Origin: Monodelphis domestica
Taxonomy: Eukaryota; Chordata; Mammalia; Didelphimorphia; Didelphidae
Length of the DNA stretch: 64,000 bases
Direction: 5' to 3'
Assembly (NCBI RefSeq): GCF_027887165.1
Contig: NC_077229.1
Location: forward strand, 346,127,380-346,191,379
Positions 11,010-22,272 of the stretch are shown piece after piece. The notes below the pieces were generated by a model that was given only the letters and a program-made list of their open reading frames with translations, had not been told where the DNA came from and did no database searches. Positions within the stretch are counted from its first letter, which is position 1, and each line of letters opens with the position of its first letter. A program made the position numbers and the translations under genes.

Positions 11010-14000
11010 ATGCCAGGGAGTCCACAAATGACAGTCATAACTTTGAATGTGAATGGGATGAACTCACCCATAAAACGTAGATGAATAGCAGAATGGATTA
11101 GAATCCAAAACCCTACCATATGTTGTCCTCAAGAAACACACATGAGATGGGTAGACACGCACAAGGTCAGAATTAAAGGATGGAGTAAGACCTTTTGGGC
11201 CTCAACTGACAGAAAGAAGGCAGGAGTGGCAATCATGATATCTGAAAAAGCCAAAGCAAAAATAGACCTGATCAAAAGGGATAGGGAAGGTAATTATATT
11301 TTGTTAAAAGGAACTTTAGATAATGAGGAAATATCACTAATCAACATGTATGCACCAAATAATATATCACCCAAATTTCTAATGGAGAAACTAGGAGAAT
11401 TGAAGGAAGAAATAGACAGTAAAACAATATTAGTGGGAGACTTAAACCAACCATTATCAAATTTAGATAAATCAAATAAAAACATAAATAAGAAAGAGGT
11501 AAAAGAAGTGAATGAAATCTGAGAAAAATTAGAATTAATTTGATTATGGAGACATATGGAGAAAAATAAATAGGGATAAAAAGGAATACACCTTCTTCTA
11601 AGCACCACATGGCACATTCACAAAGATTGACCATTCATTAGGTCACAGAAACATGGCACACAAATGCAGAAAAGCAGAAATAATAAATGCAGCCTTTTCA
11701 GATCACAAGGCAATAAAAATAATGATCAGTAATGGTACATGGAAAACCAAATCAAGAACTAATTGGAAATTAAACAATATGATACTCCAAAATTGTTTAG
11801 TTAGAGAAGAAATCATAGAAACAATTAATAATTTCATCGAGGAAAATGACAATGGCGAAACATCCTTTCAAACCTTTTGGGATGCAGCCAAAGCGGTAAT
11901 CAGAGGTAAATTCATATCCCTGAGTGGATATATTAACAAACTAGGGAGAGCAGAGATCAATCAATTGGAAATGCAAATAGAAAAACCTGAAAGCGATCAA
12001 ATTAAAAACCCCCAGCAGAAAACCAAACTAGAAATCCTAAAAATTAAGGGAGAAATTAATAAAATCGAAAGTGATAGAACTATTGATTTAATAAATAAGA
12101 CAAGAAGCTGGTACTTTGAAAAAACAAACAAAATAGACAAAGTACTGGTCAATCTAATTAAAAAAAGGAAGGAAGAAAAGCAAATTAACAGCATCAAAGG
12201 GGGACATCATCTCCGATGAAGAGGAAATTAAGGCAATCATTAAAAATTACTTTGCCCAATTATATGGCAATAAATACACCAATTGAGGTGATATGGATGA
12301 ATATATACAAAAATACAAACTGCCTAGACTAACAGAAGAAGAAATAGAATTCTTAAATAACCCCATATCAGAAAATGAAATCCAACAAGCCATCAAAGAA
12401 CTTCCTAAGAAAAAATCCCCAGGGCCTGATGGATTCACCAGTGAATTCTATCAAACATTCAGAGAACAGTTAATCCCAATACTATACAAACTATTTGACA
12501 TAATAAGCAAAGAGGGAGTTCTACCAAACTCCTTTTATGACACAAACATGGTACTGATTCCAAAACCAGGCAGGTCAAAAACAGAGAAAGAAAACTATAA
12601 ACCAATCTCCCTAATGAATATAGATGCAAAAATCTTAAATAGGATACTAGCAAAAAGACTCCAGCAAGTGATCAGAAGGGTCATCCACCATGATCAATTA
12701 GGATTTATACCAGGGATATAGGGCTGGTTCAATATTAGGAAAACCATCCACATAATCGAACATATCAACAAGCAAACCAACAAAAACCACATTATTATCT
12801 CACTAGATGCAGAAAAAGCCTTTGATAAAATACAACACCCATTCCTATTAAAAACACTAGAAAGCATAGGAATAGAAGGGTCGTTCCTAAAAATAATAAA
12901 TAGTATATATCTAAAACCATCAGCTAATATCATCTGCAATGGGGATAAACTAGATGCATTCCCAATAAGATCAGGAGTGAAACAAGGACACCCATTATCA
13001 CCTCTACTATTTGACATTGTACTACAAACACTAGCAGTAGCAATGAGAAGAAAAAGAAATTGAAGGCATTAAAATAGGCAAGGAGGAGACCAAGTTATCA
13101 CTCTTTGCAGATGACATGATGGTCTACTTAAAGAATCCTAGAGATTCAACCAAAAAGCTAATTGAAATAATCAACAACTTTAGCAAATTTGCAGGATACA
13201 AAATAAACCCACATAAGTCATCAGCATTTCTATATAATTCCAACACAGCTCAGAAGCAAGAACTAGAAAGAGAAATCCCATTCAAAATCACCTTAGACAA
13301 AATAAAATACCTAGGAATCTATCTCCCGAAACAGACACAGGAACTATATGAACACAACTACAAAACACTCTCCACACAACTAAAACTAGACTTGAGCAAT
13401 TGGAAGAACATTAACTGCTCATGGGTAGGACGAGCCAATATAATAAAAATGACCATCCTACCCAAACTCATCTATCTATTTAGTGCCATACCCATAGAAT
13501 TCCCAAAATTTTTCTTTACTGACTTAGAAAAAACCATAACAAAGTTCATTTGGAATAACAAAAGATCAAGGATATCCAGGGAAATAATGAAAAAAAAAAC
13601 ACAAATGATAGGGGCCTTGCAGTCCCAGACCTTACACTATATTACAAAGCAGCATTCATCAAAACAATTTGGTACTAGCTAAGAGACAGAAAGGAGGATC
13701 AGTGGAATAGACTGGGGACAAGTGACCTCAGCAAGACAGTATACGATAAACCCAAAGATCCCAGCTTTTGGGACAAAAATCCACTATTCGATAAAAACTG
13801 CTGGGAAAATTGGAAGACAGTGTGGGAGAGATTAGGAATTGATCAACACCTCACACCCTACACCAAGATAAATTCAAAATGGGTGAATGACTTAAACATA
13901 AAGAAGGAAACCATAAGTAAATTGGGTAAACACGGAATAGTATACATGTCAGACCTTTGGGATGGGAAAGACTTTAAAACCAAGCAAGACAGAAAGAATC

Positions 14001-14822
14001 ACAAAATGTAAAATAAATAACTTTGACTACATCAAATTAAAAAGCTTTTGTACAAACAAAACCAATGTAACTAAAATCAGAAGGGAAACAACAAATTGGG
14101 AAAAAATCTTCATAGAAACCTCTGACAAAGGTTTAATTACTCAAATTTATAAAGAGCTAAATCAATTATACAAAAAACCAAGCCATTCTCCAATAGATAA
14201 ATGGGCAAGGGACATGGATAGGCAGTTTTCAGATAAAGAAATCAAAACTATTAATAAGCACATGAAGAAGTGTTCTAAATCCCTTATAATCAGAGAGATG
14301 CAAATCAAAACAACTCTGAGATGCAAATCAAAACAACACACCTAGCAGATTGGCTAATATGATAGCAAAGGAAAGTAATGAATGCTGGAGGGGATGTGGC
14401 AAAGTAGGGACATTAATCATTGCTGGTGGAGTTGTGAACTGATCCAACCATTCTGGAGGGCAATTTGGAACTATGCCCAAAGGGTGACAAAAGAATGTCT
14501 ACCCTTTGATCCAGCCATAGCACTGCTGGGTCTGTACCCCAAAGAGATAATGGAGAAAAAGACTTGTACAAGAATATTCATAGCTGCATTCTTTGTGGTG
14601 GCCAAAAATTGGAAAATGAGGGGATGCCCATCAATTGGGGAATGGCTGAACAAATTGTGGTATATGTTGGTGATGGAATACTATTATGCAAAAAGGAATA
14701 ATAAAGTGGAGGAATTCCATGGAGACTGGAACGACCTCCAGGAAGTGATGCAGAGCGAGAGGAGCAGAACCAGGAGAACATTGTACACAGAGACTAATAC
14801 ACTGTGGTATAATCGAACGTAA
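11010..14822 (+). pseudogene. L1 ORF2 (endonuclease-reverse transcriptase), broken
   Basis: The ATG at 11010 opens MPGSPQMTVITLNVNGMNSP, the L1 start of the AP-type endonuclease. CCPQETHMRW, VGDLNQPLS (normally VGDFN) and AFSDHKAI at about 11690 are the catalytic-site motifs. The reverse transcriptase begins at about 12300 with [16 protein letters not shown], followed by [16 protein letters not shown] and [10 protein letters not shown] at about 13104-13130 (the catalytic FADD). The C-terminal part has HCWWSCELIQPFWRAIWNYAQR. There is a TGA at 11082 that probably arose from CGA, plus several more stops and about five frame changes. A 24-bp tandem duplication lies near 14296-14340. Confidence 0.93.
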
Positions 14823-15168
14823 TGGACTTCTCCATTAGTGGCGGTGTAATGTCCCTGAACAATCTGCAGGGATCTAGGAGAAAAACCACTATTCATAAGC
14901 AGAGGATAAACTGTGGGAATAGAAACACCGAGGAAAAACAACTGCCTGACTACAGCGGTTGAGGGGAAATGACAGAGGAGAGACTCTAAACGAACATTCT
15001 AATGCAAATATTAACAACATGGCAATGGGTTCAAATCAGGAACACATGTGATACCCAGTGGAAACACACGTTGACTATGGGGGGGGGGGAGGAAAAGAAA
15101 ATGATCTTTGTCTTTAATGAATAATGCTTGGAAATGATCAAATAAAATATTATAAAATTAAAAAAAAA
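14823..15168 (+). other. L1 3'UTR and first poly(A)
   Basis: It follows the ORF2 stop. It contains a G-run at about 15080-15089, AATAAA at 15141-15146 and a short A-run ending at about 15168, where a normal L1 copy would stop. Confidence 0.85.
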
Positions 15169-15289
15169 GAAAGTAATATACAGTATTGATTCCAAGATGG
15201 AAGGCAAGGGTTTAAAAAAATAAAAGATTTTAAAATTCATTAAAAGTTGCTGCCCTTTTAACATCAAAAAAAAAAGAAGAAGAAGAAGA
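15169..15289 (+). other. 3'-transduced segment plus second A-rich tail
   Basis: After the first A-run come about 97 bases that are not L1: first the tail of a SINE1-type SINE (CAGTATTGATTCCAAGATGG and AAGGCAAGGGTTT), then an A-rich tract with a second AATAAA at 15219, then short unique sequence (15231-15265, including GTTGCTGCCCTTTTAACATC), then a second A-tail with GAA units. The right TSD comes only after all this, so the segment moved together with the L1. Confidence 0.85.
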
Positions 15290-15304
15290 AGAAGGACAAC
15301 AGTC
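15290..15304 (+). repeat. Right target-site duplication of the L1
   Basis: AGAAGGACAACAGTC differs from the left copy at 8731 by one base. The downstream sequence continues the interrupted L3/CR1. Confidence 0.9.
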
Positions 15305-15790
15305 CTATTGTATGCTGTTGTGGTATGACCACAACTAGGGTATTCTGCTTAATTCAATCCCTCATTTTAGGAAAGGTATTGAAAAGTGTCCTGAGGAGAG
15401 CAAATAAGATAGGGAAGAGCTGAGAACAAGGGCATGTGAAGCAAGCAAGACCACTGAGTTTAGAGAGGAAAAGACCCTAAAAAGAATTGTCTTCAAATAT
15501 TTGAGGGGCTATCATATGGAAGAAGAAACATTATTCTTCCATGTGACTTCAGAGACCAAGAACTAGGAGCAATGGTGGAAATTAAAGTGAAGCATATTCA
15601 AGCTTGACTTGGGTAAAAATTTCCCAGTATTAGGGCTATCCAAAAATGGAATGGAGAGGCTCCAGAGTGAATAAATTTCCCTGTGCAGGAAGACTTCAAG
15701 CAGAAGTTTGAAAAAGGAATTACCATTCAGGCATGGGCTGAATTAGATGGTTTCTGTGATCCCTTAGATCTCTGACATCTTGAGAAATAG
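15305..15790 (+). mobile_element. L3/CR1-type LINE relic, part 3 (3' end)
   Basis: CATTTTAGGAAAGGTATTG, GTGTCCTGAGGAGAGCAAAT, CTTCAAATATTTGAGGGGCT, AAGAACTAGGAGCAATGG, TCCAAAAATGGAATGGAG and GAAGACTTCAAGCAG follow the L3 3' region without gap from 8745. It ends near the usual L3 terminus (GATCCCTTAGATCTCTGA). Confidence 0.85.
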
Positions 15791-16074
15791 GAGTACCATT
15801 CCCTTGAACTTAATTAGACTAGGTCTAAGCTCATAGACTTCACTGAGACCCTTTCTGCCTAGTTTCCAATTGTTACTGCTTTTACCTTCCAAAGATGATC
15901 TTGTATTAAATTGTTTATTTTTCACTTTAATTCTATTTAACAAATATTTCCTAAATATCTATCATGGGCCAGGACTCGTGCAGGGGAAACAGTCTCCAAC
16001 CTCTTGGAGTGTACATTCTATTGGGAAGGAGCAACAGATACACAGATAAATAGATATACTTTGCAATGCCTATG
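15791..16074. other. Unassigned, with a small old-repeat fragment
   Basis: No gene. About 15960-16035 (GGCCAGGACTCGTGC ... CTTGGAGTGTACATTCTATTG) resembles the 5' part of the unnamed old repeat also seen at 28745 and 33275. Confidence 0.4.
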
Positions 16075-16200
16075 CTAGAGTATAAATTCCTGGAAGGCAG
16101 GCACCATTTGTTTTTTCATTTTTACTTTCATATTCTGGATGCCTATTTTACTGTCTTATATGCCATAGTCATTTAGTATAATCTGGTTGAGTTTAATCGT
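16075..16200 (+). repeat. L2 3'-end fragment
   Basis: AGTATAAATTCCTGGAAGGCAGGCACCATTTG and the following TATTCTGGATGCC ... order match the L2 3' end, diverged. Confidence 0.5.
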
Positions 16201-16275
16201 TCAATTGAAGGAATTTTAGAGATCATCTAGTCCAACCCCCTAATTTTACACATGAACACGGGATCAAGCTGACCT
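16201..16275 (-). repeat. MIR- or L3-type fragment cut by L1
   Basis: TTTTAGAGATCATCTAGTCC and AACCCCCTAATTTTACAC are typical of the antisense 3' part of marsupial MIR-class elements. It stops where the L1 begins at 16281. Confidence 0.5.
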
Positions 16276-16280
16276 AAATT

Positions 16281-19200
16281 GGGGGGTGGAGCCAAGATGG
16301 TGGAGTAGAAGCAGGGAAAGCTTGAGCTACCATGAGAATCCTCCCCAACCAACCTTAAAATAATACTTCAGAATGAATAGTGGAGTGACAGAACCAACAA
16401 GTGAATGGAGTGAAGCAACTTTCATACAGAGGACAACTTGAAAGGTAGGCAGAAAGGATCTGGTATATTTATCTCCCATAAAGAGGCATGAAAAATTACT
16501 ACCTTTGAGAGGAAAATGAGGGTGGTGATGGGCAATGCTTAAACTTTACTCTCGTTATAACTGGCTCAGAGAAAGAATAACAACCATAGACTCATCTGGG
16601 TATAGAATCCTATCTTACCGTATAGAGAACTAGGAGGGGAATAAGACGAGTGAGGTAGCTAATAGAAGAGTAAGGGAAGTAGGGGGATGGTGATTAAAAG
16701 CAAAACATGTGTGAGGAGGGAGAGAATGAAAGTAGAGATCAAGAGCAGGATCAAAAGAGAGAAATAAAATGGAAGGGAATACATAGCTTATAATCCTAAC
16801 TGTGTATATGAATGGGATGAACTTACCCATAAAATGGGAGTGAATCAAAAACCAGAATCCTACAAAATGTTTTCTATAAGAAACACATTTTAGTCAGGTA
16901 GTCAGTCACACACAGAGTTTCGAAAGGTAAGGGGGTAGAACAGAATTTATTTTGTATCATCTGTAGTAAAAGAAGCAGCAATCATATCTCAGACAGAGTT
17001 AAAGCAAAAAATAGATCTAATTAAAAGAGATAAGAAAGGAAATTACATCTTGATAAAAGTATTATAAACAATGAAGTAATATCAGAACTAAACATATCTG
17101 CACCAAATGGTATAGCCTCAAAATTTTTAAAGAAATTTTAAACGAGCTTCAGAAGGAAATAGACAACAAAATTATTCTAGTGGGGGATCTCAATTTCCCC
17201 CTTTCAACTCTAGATAAATTAAACCAAAAAATAAACAAGAAAGAAGTAAAGGAAGTGAATGAAATTTTAGAAAAGTTAGAACTAATAGGTCTTCTAGCAA
17301 AAAAATTGAATGGGAATAGAAATTAATATATCTTCTTTTCAGCAGTACATTGAACTAACAAAAATTGACCACAAATTAGGGCTAAAAACTTTACAACTAA
17401 ATTTTGAGAAGATTAATAATAAATGCAGACCATAACACAATAAAATATCAATAAGGGTTCATGGAAAGACAAATTAAAAAATTAATTGGAAACTAAATAA
17501 CCTGATGCTAAAAAGGAGATTGAATCAAAAAACAAATTAGAGAAACAATTAATAATTTCATTAAAGAGAATGATGATGAGATGACAAATTATCAAAATGT
17601 ATGGGATACTGCCAAAACAGTATTTTGGGGGAAATTTATATCTCTAAATGCTTACATCAATAAAAGAGAAAAAGCTAATCAATGAATCTGGTATGCAATT
17701 AAAATAACTAGAAAAAGAAGAAATTAAAAATCCCCAATTAAAGACTATTAGAAATTATAAAAATTAAAGGAAAATTAGTAAAATTGAAAGTAAGAGAATC
17801 ATTTAACTAATAAATAAGACTAGGAATTGGTTCTATTAAAAACAAATTAAATAACATAAAATATCGATTGATTTAAAAAAGGAAAGAAGAAAATCAAATA
17901 ACCAGTCTTAAAAATAAAAGGATGAACTCACCACCAATTAAGAGAAAATTAAAGCAATCATTAGGAGCTACTTTGCCTAATTATATGCCAATAAATTTGA
18001 CAACCTAAGCAAAATGGATGAATATTTACAAAAAATATAAATTGCCAAGATTTTTAAAAAGAGGAAATAAAATACTTAAATTACCCTGTCTTATAAAAAA
18101 AATTGCATCAATGAACTCTCTAAGGAAAAGTCCCCAGGGCCAAATGGATTCACAATTGAATTCCATCAAACATTTAAAGAACAATTAATCCCAATGCTAT
18201 ATAAAGTTTTGGAAAAATAGGCAGAGAAGGAATTCTACCAAATTCTTCTTATGACACAAATATGGTACTGTTACCTAAGCCAAGAAGGGTAAAGACAGAG
18301 AATAAAAATTATAGGCCAATTTCATTAATGAATATAAATTCAATTTTTAAAAATAAAATACTAGCAAGGAGACTTATAGCAATATATCACAAGGATCATT
18401 CACTATGACCAAGTAGAATTTATATCAGGAATGCAAGGTTGGTTTAATATTAGGAAAACCATCAGCATAATTGACCATCTCAACAATCAAACTAACAGAA
18501 ATCACATGATTATCTCAATAGATGCAAAAAAAAGCCTTTGACAAAATATTACACCCATTTCTATTGAAAATACTAGAAAGCATAGGAATAAATGGGCCAT
18601 TCCTTAAAATGATACGTAGTATATACCTAAAACCATCATCAAGTATCATCTGTAATGGAGATAACTTAGAAGCCTTCCCATTAAGATCTGAGGTGAAGCA
18701 AAGATGTCCATTATCATCACTATTATTTAATATTGTCCTAGAAATGCTATTTTAGCAATAAGAAAAATAACTTGAGGGAATTAAAGTAGGCAATGAGGAA
18801 ATTAAACTATCACTCTTTACAGATATGATAATATACTTAAGAGAGTCCTAGAAAACTCACTAAAAAACTAGTTGAAAAAATTAACAACTTTAGCAAAGTT
18901 TCAGGATACAAAATAAACCCACATAAATAATCAGCATTTCTATATATTTCCAACAAAGTTCAGCAGTAAGAGACAGAGAAATTCCATTTAAAAGCATTCT
19001 AGATGATATAAAATACTTGGGAATCTACTTGCAAAGACAAACACAGGAATTATATCAGTACAATTACAAAACACTTTTCGCACAAATAAAGTCAGATCTA
19101 AACAAATGGAAAAATATGAATTGTTCTTGAGTAGTCTGAACTAGTATAATAATTTCTATGTGAATTAATTTACTTATTCAGTGCCCTACCAATCAAACTA

Positions 19201-19554
19201 CCAAATAAATATTTTATAGAACTAGGAAAAATGACAAAATTCAACTTGAAAAACAAAAGATCAAGAATATCAAGAAAATTAATGAAAAAAAATATGAAGG
19301 AAGATGGCCTAACAGTACCAGATCTCAAACTGTACTATAAAGCTGTATTCATCAAAACAGTTACTACTGGCTAAGAAATAGAATGGTAGATCAATGGACT
19401 AGATTAGAAACATAATATACAGGGGTAAATTACCTTAGCAACCTAAAGACCCCAGTTTTGGGGATAAGAACTCACTATTTAACAAAAACTGCTGGGAAAA
19501 TTGGGAAACAGTATGGAAGAAACTAGGTATAGACCCGTATCTCACAGTCTATAC
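16281..19554 (+). mobile_element. Older LINE-1 lacking ORF1 and the 3' end
   Basis: It begins with GTGGAGCCAAGATGGTGGAG, an L1 5' end. At about 16450 it passes directly into the inter-ORF spacer (CTTTACTCTCG ... ATCTGGGTATAGAATCC), so ORF1 is absent. ORF2 then runs with many stops from about 16780: SVVNMNGMN-like start, [25 protein letters not shown] (18590), LFTDMIIYL at the catalytic site, ending near the sequence for [12 protein letters not shown] at about 19554. The last quarter of ORF2 and the 3'UTR are missing. More diverged than the 8746 copy. No TSD found. Confidence 0.88.
18522..18755 (+). pseudogene. Reverse transcriptase fragment within the older L1
   Basis: A 77-codon open piece with [19 protein letters not shown] and [19 protein letters not shown]. 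It is the palm region of L1 reverse transcriptase just upstream of the FADD-type motif, which here reads FTDM. It is part of the 16281 element, not an independent gene. Confidence 0.85.
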
Positions 19555-19555
19555 C

Positions 19556-19683
19556 AAGGGCAGAGGAAAGGAGGGAGAAGAGAAGCAGAGAGGAAAATGG
19601 ATGACTGGTAGGTATGTGATACTCAATTGTAGATGGATTTAAGGTAGAAGGGGAGCTCATCATGATTGTGGACCTGAATTCTG

Positions 19684-19686
<3 letters not shown>
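19556..19686. other. Unassigned flank
   Basis: Purine-rich sequence between the broken end of the older L1 and the GT repeat. Nothing recognised. Confidence 0.4.

Positions 19687-19740
<54 letters not shown>
19687..19740. repeat. (GT)n microsatellite, about 27 units
   Basis: A pure alternating GT tract of about 54 bases, likely length-variable between individuals. Frames across it (Cys-Val or Thr-His repeats) are artefacts. Confidence 0.97.
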
Positions 19741-19743
<3 letters not shown>

Positions 19744-19920
19744 GGAGCTGGGATTCTGCAATATGACTTTCACTTGTGGACTCACAGAGAGAACACCTCA
19801 TTGTGTTTTAGAACTTCAACAACTACTTCTGATTGAGGCAGAAGACCAATATTTGTTGGGCAAAATGTTTGAAGACCTGAAATTAGATGGGAAAGCTTTT
19901 TGAATAAAGAACTAATAACC

Positions 19921-20110
19921 ATAATAATCATACTTGTAGGTATTTGTGTAGGACTTTAAGGTTTTCAAAGCCTTTTATATCATCTCTTTGGGTCTTTGCA
20001 ACAACCCTGTAAGATTGGCAGTGCAAATATTGCTTATCCCCATTGACAATGAGACATCTGAGGCTTGGAGAGACTCACTAACTTGCCCAAAATGACATAG
20101 AGTCCAAGAA
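19921..20110 (-). repeat. MIR-class SINE relic
   Basis: Antisense MIR order: TTATATCATCTCTTTGGGTC, GCAACAACCCTGTAAGATTGG, TTATCCCCATTGACAATGAG, CTTGCCCAAAATGACATAG. Confidence 0.7.
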
Positions 20111-20239
20111 GGTGATAATAAAGAAATTGCTAGGAAGGGTGATTGATTGTGTTGAAATGTTTCCTTAAGGCATTAATAAAATTGCCCCTTGATCAAATTG
20201 CCTTCTGATCAGAGAAGGCAGAGTCCTTTATGTATTCTA

Positions 20240-20645
20240 CCCAACAAACTTTGGCAAAAATTAATAAAACTATTTTATTAATCTCCTTATCCAGGCATTT
20301 AAGGCCCTCTACCATCTGGCTCCAACCTACCTTTCCTGTCTTTTCCCCTAATACTTCCTTTGCAGCACTTTATGTTCCAGTCAAATGGGGCAATTCACTT
20401 TTCCCCAGTCATACCCTGTCCCTCCTGCCTTTGTGTGTTGACTCAGACCATCTTCCACATGTGGAATACACTCCCTCCTCAGACCTCATCTCAAGTTCTG
20501 GTTGGGACATTCTTTTCTTCAGAAAGGCCTTGATCAGGTACCACTCCTTCCAGGAAACCATCTCTGACCTCTCTCCTCCTCTTCAACTTTTATTAGAGCA
20601 GTCTGAGTGTCCCCTTTGCCCTTATTCAAGCCTTACACAAGTCAG
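20240..20645 (+). mobile_element. L2 LINE fragment
   Basis: CAGGCATTTAAGGCCCTCTACC, CTGGCTCCAACCTACCTTTCC, ACTTTATGTTCCAGTCAAA and TTCAGAAAGGCCTTGATCAG follow the end of L2 ORF2. A 145-codon frame spans it (20230-20667) without being a host gene. Confidence 0.8.
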
Positions 20646-20829
20646 CCAAGAGACCAAAGGACAATAGAGTCAGAAGGGATCCTGGATTTTTTATACCACA
20701 TCAGAATAAATGAGACATCTGTAGCATTCACATTTAATCAGAGGAAGTTCATAGAGTTTATATAGGAATGTCATCCTAGTGCTTTTCTGTTGGTAGCCCA
20801 ATAGAAGTTACAAAAGCTTATTTTTGATC
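20646..20829. other. Unassigned
   Basis: Short stretch between L2 and the next SINE. CAGAATAAATGAGACATC is an isolated polyadenylation-like motif. Confidence 0.4.
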
Positions 20830-21060
20830 ATTATTGAGAAGCAGCCATGGTCCTGTGTGGAGACAGGTGGTTTCAGAGTTAGGAAGACTTGCTTAAAGTC
20901 TGACATATAACATATGGCCCTAAGCAAGTCACAACCCTTCTCAGTGCTCCAGGCAAATGGAAGGCTATAACTTGCAGAGCAGGCACCAGTCTGCATGAGA
21001 AGAGGGAGAGTTCCTCAGCCAGAGTTCCCCAAACTGATGAAATCATAGATTCAGTCAAAA
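20830..21060 (+). repeat. Marsupial tRNA-derived SINE with distinct body (group C)
   Basis: A SINE head-like region is followed by AAGCAAGTCACAACCCTTCTC, GTGCTCCAGGCAAATGGAAG, CTATAACTTGCAGAGCAGGC, GTCTGCAT and TGATGAAATCATAGATTC. The same body occurs at 38385 and 59705 and antisense near 61705. It differs from the SINE1- and Mar-1-type bodies in the window. Confidence 0.6.
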
Positions 21061-21454
21061 TTTTACTAATTCTTAATCAGATATATCTTCTTTGAACCCC
21101 AAACATTTTTATTCTATAACTCAAAGTTTGAAACTCTGGCACTCAGACCAGGCAGAATCCTGCTTCAGTGGTCTGGGTGCCCAGGAGGATGTCATTAGGC
21201 AATGTTGGCTCCTAAGTCAATTGAGAAAAGCAAGTCACAGTTGGTCCTCTCCAGCTACAGGCTGGAGTCTGACCCAGAACTGTACCCATCTGGAAAATAC
21301 AATTCTGGGAAAACTCTTAGGAGAACATGAAACCTATCTTGGAGAAGAAGAATTCCATTATTCTAATAAGTATAATAAAAAAAAAAGCTTTTGGTGTTAA
21401 GAACAATATTCTAACTCCCATCCCAATGAAAGTTAAGCTAGTTTTTCCTTTAAG
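21061..21454. other. No recognised feature
   Basis: Unassigned. A 102-codon open frame at 21092-21400 has no recognisable domain or repeat origin and is of a length expected by chance. Confidence 0.45.
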
Positions 21455-21463
21455 ATGTATTGA

Positions 21464-22263
21464 TAAGTAAAGGAAAATGATAAATGTTGGAGGGGATGTG
21501 GCAAAATTGGAACACTAATGCATTGCTGGTGGACTTGTGAATTGATCCAACCATTCTGGAAGGCAATTTGGAATTATGCCCAAAGGGTGCTAAACGACTG
21601 TCTCCCCTTTGACCCAGCAATACCACTACCAAGTTTGTAACCCAAAGGGATTTTTTTTAATGGGAAATGTTCTTTTTGTATAAAAAGATTTATAGCTGCA
21701 CTTTTTGTGGTGGCAAAAATATTGGAAAACAATGAGATGTCCCTTAATTGAGGAATGGTTGAACAAATTGTGGTATATGATGCTGATGGAATACTATTGT
21801 GCTATAAGAAATGATGAACTGCTTGATTTCTATAAGAACTGGAAAGACCTCCCTGAAGTGACGTGGAGCGAAATGAACAGAACCAGGAGAACATTATACT
21901 CAGTAATTAAAATATTGTGGGACAATCAAATGTGCTTGACTCTGTTACTGAAAACAATGCAATGATCTAGAATAACGCTGAGGGATTTATGAGAAAGAAT
22001 GCTATCCACATCTAGGGAAAGAATGGTGGGAGTAATGAAACGCAGGAGAAAACATATGATTTATCACTTGTTTATTTGGGTAGGTGATTTGGGGTTTTGG
22101 TTTAAAAAGATTACTCTATTAAAAATGAGTACTATGGAAATAGGATTTCAGAGATAATATATGTATAAGCCAGTGAAATTGCTTGTCAATTCTGTTTCAG
22201 TAAGTGGGGGAAGAGGGGAGGGAGACAATAAAAATCCTGTAACCATGGGAAAAAATTTTTTTA
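21464..22263 (+). mobile_element. 5'-truncated LINE-1 (ORF2 end and 3'UTR)
   Basis: It starts in ORF2 at GGAAAATGATAAATGTTGG and carries HCWWTCELIQPFWKAIWNYAQRV, RCPLIEEWLNKLWYM and a 3'UTR ending near 22262 in an A/T-rich tail. ATGTATTGA at 21455-21463 and 22264-22272 is a possible short TSD (9 bp). Several stops and frame changes. Confidence 0.85.
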
Positions 22264-22272
22264 ATGTATTGA

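Larger units (their letters stand above)
8746..15289 (+). mobile_element. Near full-length marsupial LINE-1 with 3' transduction
   Basis: All L1 parts are present in order: 5'UTR 8746-9521 with an AAGATGGCAGCTT-like start, ORF1 9522 to about 10402, inter-ORF spacer to 11009, ORF2 11010-14822, 3'UTR with AATAAA at 15141-15146, poly(A) at about 15159-15168, a transduced segment 15169-15265 and a second A-rich tail with GAA repeats to 15289. TSDs flank the whole unit. Both ORFs carry stops and frame changes, so it is not active. It disrupts an L3/CR1 relic whose halves match across the insertion. Confidence 0.95.

Noticed and set aside
20230-20667. 145-codon open frame as a candidate host gene
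   Set aside because: The DNA is an L2 LINE fragment; the frame follows decayed L2 sequence.
19554-21464. One L1 interrupted between 19554 and 21464
   Set aside because: About 500 bases of ORF2 are missing between the two pieces and no TSD frames the interval, so I treat them as separate L1 fragments.
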